A stretch of 64,000 nucleotides of DNA from Armatimonadetes bacterium UBA1398 (lineage in GTDB: Bacteria; Armatimonadota; Zipacnadia; UBA1398): the NCBI GenBank assembly GCA_002305165.1, contig DBQI01000025.1:77056-141055 (forward strand). Reading direction: 5' to 3'. Within the stretch, counting starts at the first letter, position 1, and each line of letters starts with the position of its first letter. A model generated the notes under the pieces. That model saw only the letters and a list, made by a program, of their open reading frames with translations, ran no database searches and had not been told where the DNA came from. Position numbers and translations under genes: made by a program. Below are positions 19,658 to 27,594 of the stretch, one piece after another.

Positions 19658-20362
19658 TCACTTCGTTTCGCCGTCCCCGGCAACCATCCGGTAGATGGGG
19701 CCGGCGATGGCCGCGCCGATGATCGGCGCCACCCAGAACAGCCACAACTGCGAAGTAGCCCACGCGGGGCCGAAGAGCGCCACGCCCGTGCTCCGCGCCG
19801 GGTTCACCGAGGTGTTCGTGACGGGGATGGAGATGAGGTGGATCAGGGTCAGGCAGAGGCCGATGGCGATGGGGGCGAACCCCGCCGGCGCCCGCTTGTC
19901 GGTTGCGCCCAAGATCACGATCAGGAAGATGAAGGTCATCACGACCTCCACGAGCAGGCCGGCCCTCAGACCATAGCCACACGGGGAGCCTTCGCGGTAG
20001 CCGTTGCAGGCGAAGGTGGCCATCCCGTTCTTGCCTACCGTGTTGCCCGCGATGATGAAGAGCACGAGCCCAGCTACAATGGCACCAATCACCTGGCCGA
20101 CGATGTAAGGGAAGATGTCCTTCGCCGGAAATCGCTTCCCGGCCCAGAGTCCGATGGTGACCGCGGGGTTGAGGTGACAGCCTGAGATGTGCCCGATGGC
20201 GTAGGCCATCGTGAGCACCGTGAGTCCGAAAGCCAGAGCCACTCCAGCGAAACCGATGCCTGCATCGGGGACACCTGCGGCGAGGATCGCACTCCCGCAG
20301 CCACCCAACACGAGCCAGAACGTCCCAAGGGTTTCCGCAGCTACGCGCCGTGATAAGGGCAT
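19658..20362 (-). CDS. aqpZ: Aquaporin Z
   Basis: A 234-residue, six-helix channel passing water across the cytoplasmic membrane. Both NPA boxes are present: HLNPAVT (65-67) and SVNPARS (187-189). Long stretches are almost identical to E. coli AqpZ, for example [32 protein letters not shown] and PIAIGL...[13 protein letters not shown]. This similarity is notable for a gene in an otherwise unusual genome and could reflect either strong conservation or transfer. It sits between two GH36 paralogues and converges with the first. Confidence 0.95.
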   Translation of the reverse strand: MPLSRRVAAETLGTFWLVLGGCGSAILAAGVPDAGIGFAGVALAFGLTVLTMAYAIGHISGCHLNPAVTIGLWAGKRFPAKDIFPYIVGQVIGAIVAGLVLFIIAGNTVGKNGMATFACNGYREGSPCGYGLRAGLLVEVVMTFIFLIVILGATDKRAPAGFAPIAIGLCLTLIHLISIPVTNTSVNPARSTGVALFGPAWATSQLWLFWVAPIIGAAIAGPIYRMVAGDGETK

Positions 20363-20564
20363 ACAGGAACCACCTTTCCGGGCGGTCGCTCCCTCGCGGT
20401 TGCGAGGGCGTGATCGCTCTTACGACGACGGGCTTACCTACCAGTCACTGCTGTGTGGGCAGTATTCCGTGCCGTCGTGCCAGGACCCTGCGCCCGTGGC
20501 CTGGAATGCTCTCCCATGCCGGGCGGCGAACTACGCGTCACCGGCTTCAGGGGGCTTCACTGCC

Positions 20565-23042
20565 ATGCAACCGAGCAACCTCTCGTGGACCGTGCTCCTA
20601 TTCGGCCTCGTCCTCATCGCGGCGGCCCATGCCGTTGCGCCCTCCGCGAGTGAGTTGGCCCAAGCTCGCCGCTGGGCCGCCCAGAACCTGGGGCGGGTCG
20701 GTCCGCCACCTGCTCCAGCGGCCGTTCCGGCTGAGACGGCGGCGTGTCTCACGGTGAACGCGAACCACGATGATGTGCTGCTCAACGGGCGGCCCGATGG
20801 CAGGCCGCTCCAGATCGGTGCTGACACCTACGAGCATGGGCTGCTCTGCCACGCCCCGAGCGAGCTCGTGGTGCGACTCCCGGGGCCCGGTCGGGCGTTC
20901 ACCGCGATGATCGGCATAGACGCCAACGCGGGCGGGGGCAGCGTGGTCTTCTCCGTAGCGGTGGAAGGGACCGAGGCGTTCGACTCAGGTGTGGTCCGAC
21001 ATGGGGACCCCGTGGCGCCGATCTCCCTGGAACTCCACGGCGCTCGGACGCTCACCCTCGCCGCCAGCGACGCAGGAGACGGGATCGCCTGCGACCATGC
21101 GGTTTGGGCAGAAGCGGCCGTCGCGCTCGAGGACGGCACAACGGTCCGTCTGAGTGACCTGCCACTCCGGTACCCCATGCCGCCCGGACGGGTCGGCGAG
21201 ACGCCGCCCTTCGTGTTCACCTACGGCGGTCGACATTCCGACGAACTGCTGCCCGGCTGGGAGTTCACTGAGGCTTCCAAGGCCATCGGCGAGGGCCGAA
21301 CCCGCTGGACACGCGCCTACTCGGACCCCGGCACTGGGCTCGAGGTGCGGTGCGTGAGCGTCACCTATGCTGACTTCCCTGTGGTCGAGTGGACGGTCAC
21401 CCTGAGGAACGCCGGCACGACGGACACGCCTCTCATCGAGGGCTTGCAGGGGCTCGATTCCCGCTTCGGACCGCGCGTCCAGGATGGATTCGTTCTGCAC
21501 CACAATGTGGGCAGCCCCTGCCAGCCGAACGACTATCAGCCCCTCGAGACGCCGTTGGGACCTGTGGTCCACAAGCGGATCGGCGCCGCCGGCGGGCGGC
21601 CGACGAACGGCGATCTCTGCTACTTCAACCTCGAATGGCCTGGGGCGGGCGTCATCATCGCTCTCGGCTGGCCAGGACAGTGGGCGGCGCACTTCCTGAG
21701 GGAGGATGGCGCTGGCGTACGGGTGGTGGCGGGGCAGGAGCAGACCCGCTTCGTGCTTCACCCAGGCGAGCAGGTGCGCACGCCGCTCGTCGTGCTCCTC
21801 TTCTGGGAGGGTGGCGACTGGATCCGGGCTCAGAACCTCTGGCGGAGATGGATGATGGCCCACAGCATGCCCGATGTGGGTGGGAAGCCCATCGAGACCC
21901 ACTACGGCGTCTGCTTCTCGAACCTCCAGCCTCTCGCGGACGAGGAACTCCTGGGCTTGGCGACGGTGGCGGAACGCGAGCTGCCCATCGAGTACTACTT
22001 CCTGGACGCGGGATGGTATCCCGATCGAGGGGGTTGGTGGAACACGGGCACGTGGGAGGTCGACCGCGAGCGTTTCCCCAACGGGGTCAGAGAGGTAATG
22101 GACCGCGCTCATGCCGGTGGCATGAAGACCGTATTGTGGTTCGAGCCGGAGCGGTGTGTGTCCGGAACGTGGCTCACCGAGAACCATCCTGAGTGGGTCC
22201 TCGGCGGAGCGGACGGAGGCCTCCTGAACCTCGGCAATGCCGAGGCGTGGGCCTGGGCGGTGGAGCGGTTCAGCGGACTCATCGAGAGCGAGGGCATCGA
22301 CGTCTACCGCCAGGATTACAACATCGACCCGCTCTCCTACTGGCGAGCGAACGACGCCGAGAACCGCCAAGGCATCACCGAGAACCACTACGTGACAGGC
22401 TATCTGGCCTACTGGGACGAGCTGCGGCGACGGCAACCGGGCATGTACATCGACTCATGCGCGAGCGGCGGCCGACGAAACGACCTCGAGACCCTGCGCC
22501 GGGCGGTCCCGCTGCTCCGCTCGGACTACTTCGTCGATCCGACCACCCAGCAGGCGCAGACGATGGGCATCGCGCTATGGATGCCCTACTTCGGGTCAGG
22601 CCAGGGGCCTGAGGACGAGTACTTCATCCGGAGTGGGTACTTCCCCGCCTCGCGCACGGGCTGGAATCCGAACGACCCGCCGGCGAGCTTCGACGTGCTC
22701 CGTCGGCTCATCGGTGAGTGCGCCGAGGTCCAGCGGTGCATGGATGGCGACTTCTACCCCCTGACGCCGTGGAGCCTGGAGGAGACGGTGTGGGCGGCCT
22801 GGCAGTGGCACCGGTCGGGAACGGAGGAGGGCGCGGTTCAGGCCTTCCGGCGCGCGGAATGCCCCGAGCAGTCCCTCGTGCTGAAGCTCCGGGGCCTCGA
22901 CCCGGGACGCGTGTACCTCATTCGGAACGCCGACGGCGGCCCGGACGCGGAGTGTACCGGCCAGGAGCTGATGGAGACGGGCATACGGGTCGTCGCCCCG
23001 AGACCGCGGCAAGCCGTTGTGCTGATGTACTCGGCCAAGTAG
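20565..23042 (+). CDS. Secreted NPCBM + GH36 alpha-galactosidase
   Basis: An 825-residue extracellular enzyme. The ATG at 20565 opens a signal peptide (MQPSNLSWTVLLFGLVLIAAAHA); an in-frame extension upstream would run antisense through aqpZ and is rejected. Residues about 55-190 are an NPCBM domain (GADTYEHGLLCH, AMIGIDANAG, LEDGTTVRL). The GH36 catalytic barrel follows with DAGWYPD, LWFEPER, nucleophile RQDYNIDP (Asp584), CASGGRR and acid/base LLRSD (Asp654). GH36 enzymes remove alpha-galactosyl residues from galactomannans and raffinose-type sugars. It is a paralogue of the TGA-interrupted gene at 17093. The substrate range is inferred from family. Confidence 0.88.
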   Translation: MQPSNLSWTVLLFGLVLIAAAHAVAPSASELAQARRWAAQNLGRVGPPPAPAAVPAETAACLTVNANHDDVLLNGRPDGRPLQIGADTYEHGLLCHAPSELVVRLPGPGRAFTAMIGIDANAGGGSVVFSVAVEGTEAFDSGVVRHGDPVAPISLELHGARTLTLAASDAGDGIACDHAVWAEAAVALEDGTTVRLSDLPLRYPMPPGRVGETPPFVFTYGGRHSDELLPGWEFTEASKAIGEGRTRWTRAYSDPGTGLEVRCVSVTYADFPVVEWTVTLRNAGTTDTPLIEGLQGLDSRFGPRVQDGFVLHHNVGSPCQPNDYQPLETPLGPVVHKRIGAAGGRPTNGDLCYFNLEWPGAGVIIALGWPGQWAAHFLREDGAGVRVVAGQEQTRFVLHPGEQVRTPLVVLLFWEGGDWIRAQNLWRRWMMAHSMPDVGGKPIETHYGVCFSNLQPLADEELLGLATVAERELPIEYYFLDAGWYPDRGGWWNTGTWEVDRERFPNGVREVMDRAHAGGMKTVLWFEPERCVSGTWLTENHPEWVLGGADGGLLNLGNAEAWAWAVERFSGLIESEGIDVYRQDYNIDPLSYWRANDAENRQGITENHYVTGYLAYWDELRRRQPGMYIDSCASGGRRNDLETLRRAVPLLRSDYFVDPTTQQAQTMGIALWMPYFGSGQGPEDEYFIRSGYFPASRTGWNPNDPPASFDVLRRLIGECAEVQRCMDGDFYPLTPWSLEETVWAAWQWHRSGTEEGAVQAFRRAECPEQSLVLKLRGLDPGRVYLIRNADGGPDAECTGQELMETGIRVVAPRPRQAVVLMYSAK

Positions 23043-23083
23043 GGAGCTGGACGACTGCGGCCCAGGGGCTCTGGTTGGGCTCC

Positions 23084-26000
23084 CTACTCTTCGCCGTAAC
23101 CTATAGCCTCGGGCGCCGGACCTGCCACGGCCCCAGCGCCCGGCGCCACGGCGACGAGCCGCGCCGCCGTGGGGGCGAGAGGCTCCAGCCGCAGGTGGTT
23201 CCTCCCCGCGGTCAGTAGCCGAGTGATGTCGAGCCGGTAGGGCTGACCGATGAACCCGCCCGCGTCGACTCCGTTGACCGTCACCCGAGCCGCTCGCTCG
23301 CGGGGGATCGGGCCCGTGACAAGGAACACGCGCCAGCCAGAGGCAAGGCACCGCGCGGGAACGGAAACCGTACCCTCGTAGGGGTCGGGCCGCTCGATGG
23401 GGCTCAGGGTGAGCCCGCCTCCGCCGGCGCCCCATGGGCCTATGCCGTACGCGCCGATCACCCGAACAGGGGTCCAGGCGCCGTCGCCGTCATCGGCCGG
23501 CGCCTCCGAGGAGACCCAACTGCCGTCGGTGTGAACCTCGATCCCATCGCCCGAGGCGAGCCGCCCAGATAGTCTCGCGATAATGCCCGCGGGGTTGGGG
23601 CCGGTGCCGCCGTTCGTGGCGAGGATCGAGATCTCGTTCTCGCCCGCATGGAGCAGCCGGGCGACGTCGTAGGAGTCCGGCCGCTCCCAGGCCTCGCCCG
23701 AGCCGACGGGTGTGCCGTTGACGGAGACCCGGTACCCATTGTCAGCCGCGATGGTCAGACGGGCCTCTGCGGGAGCCGCAGGCAGGTGGAACCGGCCCAG
23801 GAAGCTTCGGCTACAGGGCAGGACTTCATGAGGATCGGCGGCATGCCAGACCCATGAGGCGTCGTGTAGGGACAGGGCCTCGTGGATGGAGGGCGGGACG
23901 ACGGGCTGGGCCGGCGGCAGGTCGATGCGGCGGATCGGCATCTCGACCAGCGGCGCCCCGCAGTCAGGCTCTATCCGCCGCGGCAAGGCACGCCGCTGGG
24001 GATTGAAGACGAGCAGGGCGCCCTCCCCGCCGGCGAGGGTCAGCGGCAGCGTCACGGAGTCACCGGCACGACGGAAGGGCACTGACGTGATCTCGCCGCG
24101 CATCGCGTCCCAGACCTCGGGGTAGCCGGCGGCAGTCGCACGGAGGCTGAAGCGCCGGATCTCCTGATCGTTGTTCATGTTGGTCAGGAAGAAGATGTCG
24201 CGGTCGTCCTTCTGGCGGTGAAGGACGTGGAGCCAGTCGCCCGTGTCGCCCTTCAGGACCTCCAGGGTCGGGCGCACTCCGGCGTCTCCGGCCAGGACCG
24301 TCTGAATGTCAGCTACGGAGGGACGCTCGGGCAGGAAGTACGACCGGCCTCCTGAGGGCAGCTCCCGGCAGGGTCGCAGACTGGGGCCGGAGGGAGAGCC
24401 CCAGATCGCTTCCGCAAGCGCTTGCGCGGCACCGGAACCCGCACCGAAAGTGGCTGAACGCGAGGGGAGCCGACCGTATCCCACCACAATGCCGCCCGCC
24501 TGGAGGTACTTCAGGGCCTTCTCCAAAGTGGCTACCGGGAGAGCCTCGACAGCGGGCACGATCAGCACTCGGTAGCGCTCGTCCCGCAACTCGAGGGTGT
24601 TGCCCTGGATGCGCATGTCGCCCTCGAACACCTCGTAGGGGATCCAGTCGCAGTCGTACAGGGCGTCCTGGAGGGCTGTGGTCATCTCCTCGGGCGGGGT
24701 GGTCGCACCGACGTGGTAGCTGTTCCCGAGGTAGAGCAGGGCGACCGGGCAGACGTGCCGCCCTCCCGTCAGCATCAGGCTGAGGCGAGTGGTGTAGTCG
24801 GCGTAGACTCGGTACAGCGGCCAGCGTGGCTCATAGCCGCCGTTGTAGAAGTAGGGTGGGCAATCGGTATCGTAGGGGCCCCGAGGGTTGAAGGCATGAG
24901 GGATGTGGAAGTTGATCCCCGAGGCGTGCATGTGGTCGGCCCACCACTTCATCTCGGGGTAGCTGAGGTCCTGGCCGCGGGCTCCGAAGATCTCCACCAT
25001 GGCGCGGTCATCAGTCTTACCGTAGGCGTGGCTGACGGAGCTGCCCAGCTTCGGCGTTTGGTACGTGTTGTCGTCCTTTCGGCCGGGGACGAACTGGGTG
25101 AAGACGGCGTCGATGGCCCCCATTTCGGAGTACTTCAGCATCTGGAACACGTTCCCCCCGCAAAGCCGGGGGTGCAGGTACTCTCTCCCGTGCTCCAGCC
25201 AGTGACCGATGGAGCTGACGGATCGCTCGTTGCACCACTCGGTCAGGCCGCCGTACAGCGTTCGACCCCACGCCTCGGCGAAGCCGTCGTGGTAAGCGTA
25301 GCGCGCGGCGATCTGCTCATCCTGGTCCGCGAGTTGGAACTTCCAGGCGACGAGAGCCCGCTTCCAGTCGCCGCTCCGCTCCTCGATGGTGGGGATCACC
25401 TCCGTGCCCCAGTCACCCCATGTCTCGGGCTCGTCGTAGAAGAAGCCTCGGATGAGGTTGCCGAACTCGTGGCCGAAGTGAGTGTAGTGGGGCTGGTACA
25501 CCGTCTGAATGTACCAGTCCACGGCATCCTGGCTGGCGCCATCGACCAGTAAGTTGCCGGCCCGGCCCTCACTGAGCCGCCAGGTGAAGACCATCACGCG
25601 CCACGGGCCATCGGGCGCCTGCCACTCCAGCGTATCCTGCTCGATTCTAGGAGTGAGGTCGATGAGGCTGCTGCCATCGATGGCATCACCCTTCACACGG
25701 CCCGCTAGGATAGCGATGAGGTGGCCCTGATCGATGGGCAGGCGCACGGTGTCGCCGGATGCGACGAGGATCGCCTCTGCCTCCAGCCACTTGCTCCCGT
25801 ACTGAGGGGGCACCCTGCCGGCGACCTCGCCGCTGGGCCACCACCTCTCGTCGAAGATCCACATCCTCAGGCCCAGCCGGCGGGCCTCGGAGAGGCAGAC
25901 CTGCAGGTCCCGGTACCATCCGAAGCCGAGCCAGTCGCTGTGTGGCCGGGATTCGGCGGTGAAGCTCCCGTTGCCGCCCTCGGCGACCTTTCGCAGCGTG

Positions 26001-26188
26001 CCGCGGAGGCGATCCGAGCTCTCATCCCCGTGGAGCCAGAAGAGGGGCCCCGTCCACTGTCGGTCCTCCATGGTCGGCCGTAGGAAGCGTTCTTCCAGGT
26101 CATCCGCGTTCGCCGGAGCGATCAGAACGCCGGCGACAAGACAGAGGAGCGCCCATCCCAGGCGCGCGCAGGTGTCGGAGCGGATCAT
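23084..26188 (-). CDS. Secreted GH106-like glycoside hydrolase (alpha-L-rhamnosidase-type)
   Basis: A 1034-residue protein starting at the ATG at 26188 with a signal peptide (MIRSDTCARLGWALLCLVAGVLIAPANA). Family landmarks are PLFWLHGDES, GGNGSFTAESRPH, and MWIFDERWWPSGEVAG, parallel to the cytoplasmic paralogue at 4733. The C-terminal ~330 residues contain beta-sandwich modules with a VSVNGTPVGSGEAW loop, as in sugar-binding domains of rhamnosidases. It lies 26 bp downstream of rhaT on the same strand, so an operon releasing and importing rhamnose is likely. The exact linkage specificity is inference. Confidence 0.78.
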   Translation of the reverse strand: MIRSDTCARLGWALLCLVAGVLIAPANADDLEERFLRPTMEDRQWTGPLFWLHGDESSDRLRGTLRKVAEGGNGSFTAESRPHSDWLGFGWYRDLQVCLSEARRLGLRMWIFDERWWPSGEVAGRVPPQYGSKWLEAEAILVASGDTVRLPIDQGHLIAILAGRVKGDAIDGSSLIDLTPRIEQDTLEWQAPDGPWRVMVFTWRLSEGRAGNLLVDGASQDAVDWYIQTVYQPHYTHFGHEFGNLIRGFFYDEPETWGDWGTEVIPTIEERSGDWKRALVAWKFQLADQDEQIAARYAYHDGFAEAWGRTLYGGLTEWCNERSVSSIGHWLEHGREYLHPRLCGGNVFQMLKYSEMGAIDAVFTQFVPGRKDDNTYQTPKLGSSVSHAYGKTDDRAMVEIFGARGQDLSYPEMKWWADHMHASGINFHIPHAFNPRGPYDTDCPPYFYNGGYEPRWPLYRVYADYTTRLSLMLTGGRHVCPVALLYLGNSYHVGATTPPEEMTTALQDALYDCDWIPYEVFEGDMRIQGNTLELRDERYRVLIVPAVEALPVATLEKALKYLQAGGIVVGYGRLPSRSATFGAGSGAAQALAEAIWGSPSGPSLRPCRELPSGGRSYFLPERPSVADIQTVLAGDAGVRPTLEVLKGDTGDWLHVLHRQKDDRDIFFLTNMNNDQEIRRFSLRATAAGYPEVWDAMRGEITSVPFRRAGDSVTLPLTLAGGEGALLVFNPQRRALPRRIEPDCGAPLVEMPIRRIDLPPAQPVVPPSIHEALSLHDASWVWHAADPHEVLPCSRSFLGRFHLPAAPAEARLTIAADNGYRVSVNGTPVGSGEAWERPDSYDVARLLHAGENEISILATNGGTGPNPAGIIARLSGRLASGDGIEVHTDGSWVSSEAPADDGDGAWTPVRVIGAYGIGPWGAGGGGLTLSPIERPDPYEGTVSVPARCLASGWRVFLVTGPIPRERAARVTVNGVDAGGFIGQPYRLDITRLLTAGRNHLRLEPLAPTAARLVAVAPGAGAVAGPAPEAIGYGEE

Positions 26189-26214
26189 GAGAGGATTCCC
26201 TTCCATCCCGTCGA

Positions 26215-27279
26215 TCAGGCCTTAGCGGCGAGGTAGTTCCCATAGCCGATGACCACGGTGGAGAGGATCAGCACGGCCAGCCCGATGGCGATCCAGGCAT
26301 GGGTGCGTCGGCTGGTGCCGCGCCACTCCCGAAGGGCGATGCCCCAGAGGGTGCTGAAAGTGATGATGGCGGCCATGTGGATCGTCCAACTGGAGAAGTC
26401 ATACCGGCCCATCTGGGTGGTCCCCATGCTGTAGAAGAAGAACTGGAGGTACCAAGTGACCCCCGCCAAGGCGCAGAGGACGTAGTTGGCGAGTAAGGGC
26501 ACCCGCTCGCCATCGACGACGGCGCGGGTGTAGTCGCCCATGGTACCGTTGCGGACCATCAGGATGAGGCACCATACGGCGTTCGTTGTGAGGCCACCGA
26601 GGAAGGCGATGATGAGAACGGGGAGGTTCTGCCAGAGCTCGGGCGCCCCCGCAGCCAGGGCCGCCTCGCTGATGGGCTTCCCCGCCTGGAATGCGTATGC
26701 CATGCTCGCGCTCATGATGCCCGAGAAGATGGCGACGGTGAGGCCCTTGGCGAAGCTGAACTCACTGATCGCCTCGGTCTTCTGATCCTCGGGAAGCTCG
26801 CGCTCCTTGGAGATACCGGCCACGCCGCTGAAAGCGATGCCCAGGAGGCACAGGCCGACGCCGCCGAGCATGATCTGGCCCGAGGTCTCCCGCGCCGTGC
26901 TGATGAGCTCGCCGCTCACCAACGGCGGGATGAGGGTCCCGAAGGCGGCGCAGAGGCCGAGGGCGATGGCGTACCCGAGGGCGATCCCGAGATACCGCAT
27001 GGAGAGGCCGAAGGTGAGGCCGCCCACGCCCCAGAGCACGCCGAAGAGGAAAGTGAAGCCCAGGGCCCTTGCCGGGGCGGCCATGAGCACCTCCGGCGTG
27101 GCGGGCACGATGAGGAGAGCAAGGGCGATGGGCGCCACCACCCAACTGAAGATGCCGCCCGCGAGCCAGTAGTTCTCCCAGGCCCAGCCCTTCACGCGCT
27201 TGTAGGGGATGTAGAAGCTCGCAGCCGCCAGCCCACCGATGGCATGGAGAAGAACGCCGAGGAACGGGTTCGCCGACAT
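26215..27279 (-). CDS. rhaT: L-rhamnose-proton symporter RhaT
   Basis: A 354-residue membrane protein with ten hydrophobic segments, matching the RhaT (DMT-like) family along its length: HAIGGLAAASFYIPYKRVKGWAWE, MRYLGIALGYAIALG and WYLQFFFYSMG resemble the E. coli RhaT segments. It imports L-rhamnose with protons. The ATG at 27279 has GGGAGG 8 bases upstream and gives the family N-terminus (MSANPFLG); a longer in-frame start adds 65 non-conserved residues. It heads a two-gene operon with a GH106-like enzyme. No rhaBAD or RhaS/RhaR regulator is visible in the window. Confidence 0.93.
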   Translation of the reverse strand: MSANPFLGVLLHAIGGLAAASFYIPYKRVKGWAWENYWLAGGIFSWVVAPIALALLIVPATPEVLMAAPARALGFTFLFGVLWGVGGLTFGLSMRYLGIALGYAIALGLCAAFGTLIPPLVSGELISTARETSGQIMLGGVGLCLLGIAFSGVAGISKERELPEDQKTEAISEFSFAKGLTVAIFSGIMSASMAYAFQAGKPISEAALAAGAPELWQNLPVLIIAFLGGLTTNAVWCLILMVRNGTMGDYTRAVVDGERVPLLANYVLCALAGVTWYLQFFFYSMGTTQMGRYDFSSWTIHMAAIITFSTLWGIALREWRGTSRRTHAWIAIGLAVLILSTVVIGYGNYLAAKA

Positions 27280-27387
27280 GGGGAAGCCCTCCCGAGCCGG
27301 AATGATCTGGCTGGCGCCTACTTTCCGTGCCCATGAAGGGCGCACCTTGTGGAGGGTCTGAACGAGGGTACCGGAGAGTGCGCGTTG

Positions 27388-27594
27388 ATGCCCGGCGAGC
27401 CGAGGAGACAACCCACCGACGCCGAGGTCGTTGGCGACCACATCGCCCGGCTGGCCGAGCTCGCCAGAGCGCATGGGGCGCGGATCATCGTCTGGGGCGA
27501 CTACACACTCTATGTCCGCTGTGACGAAATCCGCTTCTCCGTCGTCGAGCGGCTCGTGGCGACGAACGACCCCGACTGGACGCCATCAGGCTAG
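27388..27594 (+). CDS. Small hypothetical protein
   Basis: A possible 68-residue acidic protein starting at the ATG at 27388, with GGAGAG about 12 bases upstream. It has a regular helix (DHIARLAELARAHGARIIVWG) and a strand-rich tail, which looks coding rather than random. It fills the gap between the divergent rhaT start and the convergent stop of the six-hairpin gene, overlapping the latter by 4 bases. No family recognised. Confidence 0.4.
   Translation: MPGEPRRQPTDAEVVGDHIARLAELARAHGARIIVWGDYTLYVRCDEIRFSVVERLVATNDPDWTPSG

Noticed and set aside
20211..20564. N-terminal extension of the second GH36
   Set aside because: It would run antisense through aqpZ and precede a good signal peptide at 20565.
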